This document shows, piece after piece, positions 10,141-18,774 of a DNA stretch of 64,000 nt. The DNA is taken from contig JAFGCX010000036.1 of the NCBI GenBank assembly GCA_016932415.1, positions 1-64,000 on the forward strand, read 5' to 3'. Positions within the stretch are counted from its first letter, which is position 1, and every line of letters begins with the position of its first letter. The stretch is from Candidatus Krumholzibacteriota bacterium (GTDB taxonomy: Bacteria > Krumholzibacteriota > Krumholzibacteriia > Krumholzibacteriales > Krumholzibacteriaceae). A program made the position numbers and the translations under genes. The notes beneath the pieces were generated by a model. That model was not told the DNA's origin. It saw only the letters and a list, made by a program, of their open reading frames with translations, and did no database searches.

Positions 10141-12030
10141 ATGAAAAAGAGATTTAAAATATTGCTTCTGTCATTTTTCCTGATCTATCCGTCAGGTCTC
10201 ATGGGCCAGGATGGAGAAGGAGGGACCCGTTCGATATTTACTCTTGGAGCCGGGTCGCGGGCGATCGCGATGGGAGGGGCTTTCGCGGCGATCGGAGACG
10301 ATCCATCAGTGCTTTTCTATAATCCCGCCGCGTTGAAACTGAATCCATATCCAGCAGTTCTGGTCAACCATATACAACTGTTTTCCGGGTTCAGCGACGC
10401 GACATATGATTTCATCGGGCTGGTATATCCGACAATGACGGTCGGATCGTTCGGCGTTGGATTTATGACGGCCGGGACCGGAGGGATCAGGCAGTTCGAC
10501 AGTTACAGTGTCGAATATGACGAGATATCGTACAGGGAGAGCCAGGCAATATTGTCTTACGCGTTCGATCTTCCATGGGAGTACGCGGGAAAGATCACCG
10601 TTGGATCATCCGTAAAAATCCTTAACCAGCGTATCGGCGATTTTTCAGATACCGGGACGGGGATGGATCTGGGCATCCTGTACAGGCATGATTTTTTGCG
10701 CGGGCTGATCATAGGATGCAACCTTCAGGATATTATCGGAGCGGAGACAAAACTTGTCGCTGTCACCGAGAAAGTCGACAGGACTCTCGCTTTTGGAGCC
10801 GGCTATTCCTACCTTTTCAAAAGTGGTTCATCGCTGACCCTCTCGGCACAGGTCGATATACCCGAGCGCGCGGATAAAGACATAAGATTCGGAGCTGAGT
10901 ACGGGTATAAAAAAATAGTCTTTTTCAGGGCAGGGTTTGATTCCGAATCGATAACCGCTGGAGTCGGATTCGGATGGGGACGGTATGAAGGTGACTACGG
11001 GTATTTCTCCCGCGAAGAAGCGGGATCTTCCCATCCGTTCTCGGTGGTCGCCAGGCTCGGGAAATCAGTTGAAGAAAAATACAGGCTTGAGAAGGAGAGG
11101 AAAAGAGCGGAGGAGGAAGCTTATATCAGTGAAGTATTTGCCGCAAGAGTATCAGCTCACATAGATACGGCACGCGCACATATAAGCGATGGGAAGCGGG
11201 AGATGGCTCTCGATGAACTCAAAATTGCCCTGGAATATGATCCTGGAAATAAGGATGCGGAGTCGATGCTTGATGCTCTGAAACAGGAGATACTCGACAT
11301 CCAGTCGGAAAGGACCAGGAACGCCGAAAAATCACTTCTTATAAACCAGCATTTCGGGCTTGGATTGAAATATTACAGTAATAATGAATATATTCTGGCC
11401 AGGGCTGAGTGGCTGACTCTTCTGGAACTTGATCCCGCGAATATTCAGGCCGGAGAATATCTTGAGCGAACGGAGGAAAAGCTTGCCGACCAGGTAAGAC
11501 AACATATTGACAAGGCCCTCTCATACGAAAAAGAAGGCGGGCTTTCCGACGCGCTCAATGAATGGAATATAGTAAGAATGATAGACCCGGAGAATGAAGA
11601 GGCCCTGGCAGGGGCCGAAAGGGTCAACAGGTTGATGGAACAGATAGATATCGATTACAAGGCCAAGAGCCTCAGGTTGGAGACGATCGATCATTTTGAA
11701 AACGCGCTGAAAGCTTTCAGCGAGGGAAGATATGAAGAAGCTGCCGATCTGTTGAGAAGAGTGATAGGACAGCAGCCGGATCATCAGGAAGCAAAGAATC
11801 TTCTTATGAGGATAAACAGGAAGATGACCCCGCTGACAAGTGAACAGAAAGAAATGATCCGACAGTATTATATAGAGGGAATGAAGCATTTTACCCTGGG
11901 AGATTTTTCAGCCTCCATTGAAGCCTGGCAGAAGATACTTGAAATAGATCCGGATAATGAGAGCGTACAAAAGAATATCGAAGAAGCTCAGCAGCGGTTG
12001 AAGAAGCTGGGATCGTCGGAGGAAGATTAA
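10141..12030 (+). CDS. PorV/PorQ-family outer-membrane barrel fused to C-terminal TPR repeats
   Basis: 629 residues. A signal peptide (MKKRFKILLLSFFLIYPSG...) should be cut near residue 23. Residues ~24-320 match the PorV/PorQ (UPF0164) family: LGAGSRAIAMGGAFAAIGDDPSVLFYNPAAL at the start of the barrel is its hallmark, followed by repeated amphipathic strands (GVGFMTAG, GMDLGILY, FGAGYSY). Residues ~340-625 are helical, with TPR signatures such as ALEYDPGNKDAESML, LLELDPANIQAGEYL and ILEIDPDNESVQKNI. In Bacteroidetes PorV is the type IX shuttle that hands substrates to the attachment complex; the family also includes generic outer-membrane barrels. The TPR tail would sit in the periplasm. It starts 9 bases after the giant sorting-domain protein and ends directly at the TTG start of the next gene, so co-transcription is likely. 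Confidence 0.85.
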   Translation: MKKRFKILLLSFFLIYPSGLMGQDGEGGTRSIFTLGAGSRAIAMGGAFAAIGDDPSVLFYNPAALKLNPYPAVLVNHIQLFSGFSDATYDFIGLVYPTMTVGSFGVGFMTAGTGGIRQFDSYSVEYDEISYRESQAILSYAFDLPWEYAGKITVGSSVKILNQRIGDFSDTGTGMDLGILYRHDFLRGLIIGCNLQDIIGAETKLVAVTEKVDRTLAFGAGYSYLFKSGSSLTLSAQVDIPERADKDIRFGAEYGYKKIVFFRAGFDSESITAGVGFGWGRYEGDYGYFSREEAGSSHPFSVVARLGKSVEEKYRLEKERKRAEEEAYISEVFAARVSAHIDTARAHISDGKREMALDELKIALEYDPGNKDAESMLDALKQEILDIQSERTRNAEKSLLINQHFGLGLKYYSNNEYILARAEWLTLLELDPANIQAGEYLERTEEKLADQVRQHIDKALSYEKEGGLSDALNEWNIVRMIDPENEEALAGAERVNRLMEQIDIDYKAKSLRLETIDHFENALKAFSEGRYEEAADLLRRVIGQQPDHQEAKNLLMRINRKMTPLTSEQKEMIRQYYIEGMKHFTLGDFSASIEAWQKILEIDPDNESVQKNIEEAQQRLKKLGSSEED

Positions 12031-15000
12031 TTGAAGGAAGACCGGCTTACTGGTAAGGAGATATTCCGTCTTGATATTCCCGCCGAAGAGAACAATCTCG
12101 GTGAGGTAAGGGATTTCATCGCCGATATCTGCGCCCGCGCCGGTTTCTCGAAGCGAGAGACGAACAATACAAAACTCGCGATGGATGAGGCATGTACCAA
12201 CATAATAAAACACGCCTATAAAGACCGCGCGGGTAATATTAAGATAGAAGTCGAAGCTGAACCAGGCAGCCTTGAAATAACCGTCTTTGATCGGGGCAAG
12301 GCGTTTGAGTGGTCGAAGATAAAGGATCCCGATCTTGAAAGATACGTTGAGATAGGTAAAAAGGGCGGTCTGGGCGTATACCTGATGAACCGTCTCATGG
12401 ACGGACTCGACTATAAATCCTCGGAAAACGGAAACAGCCTTTTTATGACGAAAAGGTCTGCTCACGCGGTTTCTCCCGCAAGTCAACGCCTCTTCCATTC
12501 AGTCAAGCCAAAATGGACTTCGACACTGAGGTTCAAATTCGCTATGAGAGCGACTTTCGGCCTGCTCGGCCTTGTTATCTTCCTTTGGACGATACTCTTT
12601 ATCAACCAGAGCCGCGAGATCGAGGATCAAAGAGCGCAGGCATGGGTGAATATGGGCAGTTTCGCCAAGACACTGGAGTCGAAGAGTGAAAACGCGATGG
12701 TCATAGATGATCTTTTTCATCCGGAATACAGGGAGATCAACGATTTTATCCAGGACAGAATAATCAGTATTCCATCGGTACAGTACGTCAGAATCGTTAA
12801 TAATGACGGCATAGTAGTCGCGTCGAGCAGCCTCGAGGAATTTCAGGAGAAATTCGATCTGACGCCTGATATGGAAGGATTGCCCGTGGAAGGCCGATGG
12901 ATGAGGAGCGAGAGTGCAGGATCTGAAGACGTGGAAGAGTTTTATTATCCGGTGACTATTCATGAGACGGAGAATGACAAAATAGTCAAGCTTGGGTTCG
13001 TTATCATGGGAGTGTCCAGAGCAATCATCAACAGCGAGATATATGATCCAAGACCACGTACCACCATGGTGCTTTTCGGGATATTCGCCATCGGCCTCGC
13101 GCTGATATACCTGTTGATATCAGTTCTCGTAAAACCGATACAGGCGCTTACCGACGGGGTCAGAGCGATCGGTGAGGGCGCGATGAATGAAGGCATCCAC
13201 ATCGACGGACCGGATGAAATAGGAGCGATAGCAGAGGCGTTTAACGAGATAACGGCAAAATTCAGAGAGGCGCAGGAAAGTGTCGTCGAACAGGAACGTA
13301 TGCAGAAGGAAATGCAGGTCGCCCAGGAGATCCAGCATTCTCTCCTTCCAGGCAAGGTTCCCGAGATCAAGGGTTACGATATCGCTAGCCTCTACAGGGC
13401 GGCTAAGGAGGTAGGGGGCGATTATTATGATTTCGTAAAAGTGGGTGAAGATTCACTCGGAGTAGTCGTTGCCGATGTCTCCGGAAAAGGTGTCCCGGGA
13501 TCTCTTGTCATGACGATGATCAGGACAGCCCTGAGAATGGAAGCACGTGGAAATTACTCGGCTGCCGAAGTTATGTCGAGGATGAATGCTTTCGTGACTG
13601 AAGATATGAAAAAGGGTATGTTTGTCACGATTTTTTACGTGATCCTTGATTCCAAGAACAGGATAATAAGTTATGCCAGTGCCGGGCATAACCCGATGAT
13701 CCTCTTCAGGGCCGAGACCGATGAGACTTTCTTTCTGAATCCACGCGGGTTTCCGGTGGGGATCAGTCTTCCTGATGATACTCTTTTCAGGCGGTCGATC
13801 GATGTCGAGAAGATCAAGCTCAAGAAAGACGATATGCTTGTCATCTACACCGACGGAGTCACCGAAGCGATGAACGAGAACAGGGAACAGTATGGAGAGG
13901 ACAGGCTGATCAGGCTCATAAAATCGAATGGCAGGTCGTCACCGGATGATTTCATAGAGCGCCTTAACGAGGATATCAGAGTATTTACCGGAGAATATCC
14001 ACAGAACGATGATATTACCGTCGTCGCGGTCAAGGAAAAGATGATGGCAGATGACGTGCTGATGGGTATCCGGAAACAACTTCTTGATCTGGTAGATATC
14101 GAGGGTTTGACGGTAGCCGAAGCGTGTTCGAGAATGAAAGTCTCACCTTCGACTTATTACAGATACAGGAAACGCCTTGCTGAACTGGGAGAGCGCGGCC
14201 TGCAGAACAAGACTTTGCGAAAAGAACATGAGATAAATCGCGTCAGCATCGAACAGCGCAAGGAGATGCTGGATATAGTCAGAAATAATCCGAATTTTGG
14301 AGCGAAAAGGATAGCCGATGAATTCAACATCGGAAAGCCCCAAAAAATCTGGTTGAACTCGTCGCTTGTTTATGACGAGTTGAAAAGAATGCGGCTCAAT
14401 ACTTATGAAAAACGGCTCGAATACCTGAGGCGAAACAGAGTGATATCAGAAGAAGAGTACCAGGAAAGACTTGCTTCTCCGGCAGCAAGAGCCGGGCAGG
14501 CCAGGAAATCTTATGATGAAGCTGCTGTCGTCGAGACATTCGAACCTGTGGAACCCGGCGGGGACGCAGAACCGGCCACTTTCGAAGAAGTATCCCCGCT
14601 AGGCGATGAAGAAACAACCGTCAGCATGATGGCAGGGACGCCGAAAGACAGATCCGGCAAGGATCTTTCAGTCAGTGAAAGCGGTAATAAGGACCGGGTC
14701 GATGTTGAAAGGATACTGACCGATAATATACCGGAAAGCGAAGAGGACGCGGTTGTCAGTATAAGCGCCGAAGCGGCGGGAGATGATATTGCTGTAATCA
14801 GAGTGACGGGGCATCTGGATTCTTCTTCTGCCACTGATCTTGAGAATATCCTGGAGAGCATCTATGAGGAGGGCGTAACCAAGATAATCGTCAACCTTGA
14901 GAAAGTCTCATATATCAGCAGTGGGGGATGGGGGATATTTACTGGAAGAGTGAAAACACTGAGAGAAGGAAAGGGTGATGTAGTGCTGACAAGCATGTCA

Positions 15001-16395
15001 CCCGAGGTCTTCGATATATACGAACTTCTCGGATTTCAGGATATAATAATGCATTTCCAGACTGTCGGAGAAGCTGTCGGTTTTATCTCCCTTCCTTTCG
15101 AAAAAAGGCAGAAGGATCTTGAGGAGATCACGAACAGGCGTAAAGAAGAAATGACCCTTGAGGAGAGAGTAACCGTATCCTCCGGCGGCGGGTCATCGGA
15201 ACTTGAAAGCTCACCATGGACACCACTCGCTATAGAGGCCGGTACTGTAGGGCAGAATGGCGAAATAACTGTTCTAAACCTTGCAGGAGTCATAGATACG
15301 GTCAGTTGCATGAGGCTCAGAGATGTGCTTGAGGAACTTCTCAAAAAAGGTCCAGCGAAGTTCGTAATCGATATGTCGAAGGTGGAATACGTGAGCAGTG
15401 CCGGATGGGGTGTGTTCGCGTCGAGGATAGATGAGATGAGAAGCAGGGGCGGAGATATCAAGATCTTCGGTATGGACCCTGAAGTCGACAGTATTTTCCA
15501 CCTTCTGGGGTTTGACGTGATCATAAGATCGTTCAGCATCTTCTCCGAGGCGATAGATGATTTTAGCGAGGATGAGAAAAGCAGTTCCATCGAGTCAGCG
15601 GCCTCTTCAGCCGGCAATGCGCATGAACAGCCAGCTGAAAATGGAACCGGAAAAGACAGGTCAGTCCTCCTGGCCGATCTTACGTTGAATGTTTCGCGCC
15701 TGGTGGCTGATGAAGCCAGATCCGTGATCCTGACGATCAATGGAGCGGTCGACGCGGCCACGACCGAGCTGTTTGAGCGTTATCTCGAGGAATCGTTGCT
15801 TGACGATCCCCTTTACATGGTCATCGATATGTCAGGTCTGATATATATGAGCAGCGCCGGATGGGGTACGATCATAAAATATATGCAGAAACTTGGATCA
15901 GGATCCGGTAAACTCGTCCTCTCCGGGATGAGCAGTACGATTTTCAAGATATTCCAGGATCTCGGATTCGAACCTCTGATCCCCTATTACATGACTTCCG
16001 AACAGGCTCTTGAATCATTAAGCGCTCCATCTGTACTGGAACATCAGAAAAATTTGCTAACCAATGGTGCAGGGGAGTCAGATAAGGGAGATCCGCTCCA
16101 GCGGGAATCAATCAAGGATGCCGGTTCCGAGAATGAGACCGAAGGATCATCTGAAGGCTACAGCAGACAGGACGCGGTGGAACAGGCCGTTCCAAGAGTC
16201 GGACGAACACAACTTGAACCGATCCTTCCGAAAATTGAAGATGATCTTCCGGAGATAGAACCGGTCCTGGACCTGGGACGGGTGGAGGGGGAAAAAGAGA
16301 CGGATGACAAAAAGATAAGGGATCTTGGATGGTCGGTTTATGGAGAAAGACTAAAGAAACATAACAGAAAAAAGAGCAAAAAGGCTGATAAATGA
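12031..16395 (+). CDS. Single-chain partner-switch protein: RsbW-like kinase, sensor, HAMP, SpoIIE phosphatase, HTH and three STAS domains
   Basis: 1454 residues from a TTG that abuts the previous stop, with GGAGGAAGA just upstream. Domains in order: HATPase_c anti-sigma-kinase-like, ~10-142 (N-box E53/N57, D87-R-G, GGLGVYL at 112-118); TM helix ~170-192; extracytoplasmic sensor ~193-345; TM helix ~346-367; HAMP and coiled coil ~368-435; SpoIIE/RsbU PP2C phosphatase ~440-668 with metal-binding Asp residues in GGDYYD (D464), ADVSGKG (D482), YTDGV (D608) and NDDITV (D660/D661); transposase-type HTH ~680-795; STAS domains ~905-1020, ~1070-1175 and ~1215-1330; acidic then Lys-rich tail. Each STAS has an SSxGWG motif whose second Ser (S964, S1123, S1275) aligns with the phospho-Ser of SpoIIAA. 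Known roles: HATPase phosphorylates STAS, PP2C reverses it. Inferred: a membrane-sensed switch working largely in cis. The final ATGA overlaps parA. Confidence 0.9.
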   Translation: MKEDRLTGKEIFRLDIPAEENNLGEVRDFIADICARAGFSKRETNNTKLAMDEACTNIIKHAYKDRAGNIKIEVEAEPGSLEITVFDRGKAFEWSKIKDPDLERYVEIGKKGGLGVYLMNRLMDGLDYKSSENGNSLFMTKRSAHAVSPASQRLFHSVKPKWTSTLRFKFAMRATFGLLGLVIFLWTILFINQSREIEDQRAQAWVNMGSFAKTLESKSENAMVIDDLFHPEYREINDFIQDRIISIPSVQYVRIVNNDGIVVASSSLEEFQEKFDLTPDMEGLPVEGRWMRSESAGSEDVEEFYYPVTIHETENDKIVKLGFVIMGVSRAIINSEIYDPRPRTTMVLFGIFAIGLALIYLLISVLVKPIQALTDGVRAIGEGAMNEGIHIDGPDEIGAIAEAFNEITAKFREAQESVVEQERMQKEMQVAQEIQHSLLPGKVPEIKGYDIASLYRAAKEVGGDYYDFVKVGEDSLGVVVADVSGKGVPGSLVMTMIRTALRMEARGNYSAAEVMSRMNAFVTEDMKKGMFVTIFYVILDSKNRIISYASAGHNPMILFRAETDETFFLNPRGFPVGISLPDDTLFRRSIDVEKIKLKKDDMLVIYTDGVTEAMNENREQYGEDRLIRLIKSNGRSSPDDFIERLNEDIRVFTGEYPQNDDITVVAVKEKMMADDVLMGIRKQLLDLVDIEGLTVAEACSRMKVSPSTYYRYRKRLAELGERGLQNKTLRKEHEINRVSIEQRKEMLDIVRNNPNFGAKRIADEFNIGKPQKIWLNSSLVYDELKRMRLNTYEKRLEYLRRNRVISEEEYQERLASPAARAGQARKSYDEAAVVETFEPVEPGGDAEPATFEEVSPLGDEETTVSMMAGTPKDRSGKDLSVSESGNKDRVDVERILTDNIPESEEDAVVSISAEAAGDDIAVIRVTGHLDSSSATDLENILESIYEEGVTKIIVNLEKVSYISSGGWGIFTGRVKTLREGKGDVVLTSMSPEVFDIYELLGFQDIIMHFQTVGEAVGFISLPFEKRQKDLEEITNRRKEEMTLEERVTVSSGGGSSELESSPWTPLAIEAGTVGQNGEITVLNLAGVIDTVSCMRLRDVLEELLKKGPAKFVIDMSKVEYVSSAGWGVFASRIDEMRSRGGDIKIFGMDPEVDSIFHLLGFDVIIRSFSIFSEAIDDFSEDEKSSSIESAASSAGNAHEQPAENGTGKDRSVLLADLTLNVSRLVADEARSVILTINGAVDAATTELFERYLEESLLDDPLYMVIDMSGLIYMSSAGWGTIIKYMQKLGSGSGKLVLSGMSSTIFKIFQDLGFEPLIPYYMTSEQALESLSAPSVLEHQKNLLTNGAGESDKGDPLQRESIKDAGSENETEGSSEGYSRQDAVEQAVPRVGRTQLEPILPKIEDDLPEIEPVLDLGRVEGEKETDDKKIRDLGWSVYGERLKKHNRKKSKKADK

Positions 16396-17144
16396 TGAAA
16401 AAGTTCGCGATCATGACAATGAAAGGCGGCACAGGAAAGACGACTACAGCTGTCAGCGTAGCGCACGGATTATCCCTGACCGGGCGAAGAGTGCTCCTTG
16501 TCGATTGCGATCCACAGAGGAATTCAACGGTAACCTTTGGTGTCGAAAGCGATCGGGGGCTTGATACCCTGCTGACGACTGGAGATGTCGAGATCCTTCA
16601 AGTAAGGGAAAAATTCTTTCTTATCGATTCGGGAGGGCGAAAACTTTTCGAGGTCGAATTGAAGCTGGGGTTGCAGCAGGGCCGCGAGGACAGGATGCGT
16701 GACGCGTTGAAAAATCTGAAAGGTTGCGATTACGTGTTTTGCGACTGCCCTCCGTCTATGAACCTGATAAACATCAATGTGGTGAGGTATTGCGACGAGA
16801 TAATTGTTCCGGTCGCGATGGACTATCTGTCGAAGATAGGAGCGCAACAGACTATGAAAGTGATCGACGAGATCAAATGGATGACTGGAAGTACTTCAAT
16901 AGGCTATCATATACTTCCGACTTTTTTTGATTCGAGGACAAAGATATCGGGAGAGGTCCTGGATCAGATAAGGGAAGAATTCAAAGGACATCTCTTCAAT
17001 ACGGTCATCAGGGTCAATACAGCTCTACGCGAGGCTCCTGGAAATAACAAGACGATATATGAACATGCTCCTCTGTCGAGAGGCGCGTTTGATTATTATA
17101 AACTGACAGAAGAGATACTTACCATGTATGAAAACGGGAATTGA
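16392..17144 (+). CDS. ParA/MinD-family P-loop ATPase (orphan, no ParB nearby)
   Basis: 250 residues. The deviant Walker A motif KGGTGKTTT lies at 11-19 with the signature lysine (K11), VDCDPQRNST is the A-prime region and DCPPSMNLI the Walker B region. Length and motifs fit the short Soj/ParA group, which forms ATP-dependent dimers that bind DNA or membrane and position cargo. The start overlaps the stop of the partner-switch gene as ATGA; a second in-frame ATG follows immediately. No parB and no parS-like palindrome were seen nearby, so chromosome partition is unlikely to be its job. By context it may position the STAS/phosphatase protein or a surface apparatus; that is inference. Confidence 0.85.
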   Translation: MMKKFAIMTMKGGTGKTTTAVSVAHGLSLTGRRVLLVDCDPQRNSTVTFGVESDRGLDTLLTTGDVEILQVREKFFLIDSGGRKLFEVELKLGLQQGREDRMRDALKNLKGCDYVFCDCPPSMNLININVVRYCDEIIVPVAMDYLSKIGAQQTMKVIDEIKWMTGSTSIGYHILPTFFDSRTKISGEVLDQIREEFKGHLFNTVIRVNTALREAPGNNKTIYEHAPLSRGAFDYYKLTEEILTMYENGN

Positions 17145-17191
17145 CTTTGATAAGCCCGGTAGATTAAGTTTAAAGATGTGGACTGGATTGG

Positions 17192-18331
17192 ATGAAAAGT
17201 CGGGGGTTTGTGGTGCAGAGTCTTGAGTTGAGAGAAGAACTCAGTTTTGGGGGAAGTAAATACTTTCTTCAGACCAGCTATCTTTACCAGCAGAATCAGA
17301 TATTAAGTTCTTTTTTCCGTGATGGATCTGTATTTGACACTATAGAACACAACTTCGATGAGCAACCGGATGACGAAGCACTGAAAGAACTTACAAAGAA
17401 TCTTCATAATCATAACAAGAGAAGGTTTCAATTTATCTTTACCGCGAGGGACAAGATCAAGAATTCTCATGATCCCGCCGCTCATATGAGAATGGCGAGA
17501 GCCCTGTTGATGAGAAATCTGAATAATGAAGCTATAGCCGAAGCCAAGATGGCTCTCAAGAATGGAGCGAAAGATTCAGGGCCGTACATCGTTCTGGCAT
17601 CTTCCTGGTACGGTATCGGTGACAGCAAAAAGGCATTTGAAGCGGTCAAAAAGGGTATTGATCTGAGCCCTGACTATCCTGATCTTCATAACCTTTTGGG
17701 ATTGATATATTTAAAAGAAAATAAATGCAGGCTCGCGATCGAATGTTTCAAGAGAGCGATAGGCTTGAATATCTACTACGGCGAACCATATTTGAATATG
17801 GTAAAAGCTTACCTGCTCAATGGGATCATCAAGGAAGATTTTGAACTGGCCCGCGATGTCAAGGAGAAGTTCGATTTCAATATAAACAGGGCGATTCAGC
17901 TTAATTCCTATCTCAATACGAGCAGGATCGATGATATTCGTAAGCTATTCAAAGAAGAGGAGTTTGAAGAAGCACTCGATCTTCTGGAAAAGCTGTCCGA
18001 AGGAACATCCGGGTCATATGCCGAATCAGTGATGCTCGATCTGTACCTTGTCCTTCTTCAGAGTGGAGAGGATGTATGCGAAGAAGATATAGACCATTAT
18101 CAGGGAAAAATAGAGGAACTGATAGATAAAAACCCGACGTTTGCCGATGCTTATAATTCCCTCGGAATCCTGTACGCGGCAAAGTGCAAATTGCTTATGG
18201 ATAAGGCATACGATTCTTTCAGCAAAGCACTTGAAATAAATACGGATTACAGGAAAGCCCGTAAGAATCTTAGACTTACTGAAAACGACAAGCATGGGAT
18301 ATTTATTCTTTTGAGAGCTTTGTTGGACTGA
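17192..18331 (+). CDS. TPR-repeat cytoplasmic protein of the STAS/ParA locus
   Basis: 379 residues from the ATG; a GTG at 17213 preceded by GGGGG is a credible alternative start. There is no signal peptide or TM helix. The N-terminal ~90 residues form a small domain (LSFGGSKYFLQTSY, SSFFRDGSVFDT) that I cannot name. From ~95 on, TPR helices follow, with hallmark segments such as ISLGIDLSPDYPDLHNLLGLIY-like repeats (AVKKGIDLSPDYPDL, FKRAIGLNIYYGEPY, FSKALEINTDYRKA). TPR arrays bind protein partners. It sits between parA and two STAS genes on the same strand with gaps under 50 bases, so it probably acts as adaptor for the same complex. No enzymatic motif was found. Confidence 0.75.
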   Translation: MKSRGFVVQSLELREELSFGGSKYFLQTSYLYQQNQILSSFFRDGSVFDTIEHNFDEQPDDEALKELTKNLHNHNKRRFQFIFTARDKIKNSHDPAAHMRMARALLMRNLNNEAIAEAKMALKNGAKDSGPYIVLASSWYGIGDSKKAFEAVKKGIDLSPDYPDLHNLLGLIYLKENKCRLAIECFKRAIGLNIYYGEPYLNMVKAYLLNGIIKEDFELARDVKEKFDFNINRAIQLNSYLNTSRIDDIRKLFKEEEFEEALDLLEKLSEGTSGSYAESVMLDLYLVLLQSGEDVCEEDIDHYQGKIEELIDKNPTFADAYNSLGILYAAKCKLLMDKAYDSFSKALEINTDYRKARKNLRLTENDKHGIFILLRALLD

Positions 18332-18377
18332 ACCTTGCATAGTTGTAATCGGGCAGTAATAAAAGGAAGATGCTACC

Positions 18378-18746
18378 ATGGACAAACTTCAACTCGATGA
18401 ACTACGTGTGGAAGATGTAGTCGTACTTAAACTCAGCGGATTGGTCGATTCAGGGACTTCGCAGTTGCTGGAAGACAGATTCAACAATCTCATTTCCAAT
18501 GGTAATGTGAAGATCGTCGTCGATCTATCTGATGTAGACTATATAAGTTCGGCAGGGTGGGGAATATTCGTCGGCGAGATCAAAGGCGTAAGGAGAGACA
18601 GTGGAGATATCAGGCTGGCAGGGATGCGACCTGATGTCCGGGAAGTATTTGATCTGCTTGAATTCAATGCTTTACTGACACCATATGGAAACAGGGAAGA
18701 GGCCCTGGTGTCATTCAATATTCAGGAAAACAAGGAATTGACTTGA
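18378..18746 (+). CDS. Stand-alone STAS-domain protein (anti-sigma-factor antagonist family)
   Basis: 122 residues, one STAS domain over nearly the whole length. The core reads VVDLSDVDYISSAGWGIF; S58 aligns with phospho-Ser58 of Bacillus SpoIIAA. It keeps the GxVD turn (GLVDSGTS) and the C-terminal GDIRLAGMRPDVREVFDLLEF helix. The SSAGWG motif is nearly identical to the three STAS domains fused to the phosphatase upstream, which suggests that the kinase and phosphatase domains of that protein act on it in trans. AAGGAAG precedes the ATG. Known family role: the unphosphorylated form binds and sequesters an RsbW-type kinase. No sigma factor gene lies in the window. Confidence 0.88.
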   Translation: MDKLQLDELRVEDVVVLKLSGLVDSGTSQLLEDRFNNLISNGNVKIVVDLSDVDYISSAGWGIFVGEIKGVRRDSGDIRLAGMRPDVREVFDLLEFNALLTPYGNREEALVSFNIQENKELT

Positions 18747-18774
18747 TAATCAAAATGCAGGGAGCGAAAATAAT

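Noticed and set aside
11908-12498. 196-codon antisense open frame spanning two gene ends
   Set aside because: It covers the PorV-TPR 3' end and the kinase domain, both strongly supported; no ribosome site or domain.
14070-14420. Transposase remnant / insertion sequence
   Set aside because: Only an HTH-like domain inside an intact long gene; no inverted repeats, target duplication or DDE core.
15036-15761. 241-codon open frame antisense to the STAS region
   Set aside because: It mirrors a well-supported gene in the opposite strand; its protein is Ser/Ile-rich with no motif, as expected from the codon bias of the real gene.
16392-17144. Chromosome-partition parAB locus or replication origin
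   Set aside because: No parB, no parS-like sites, no dnaA or DnaA boxes; neighbours are STAS and TPR proteins.
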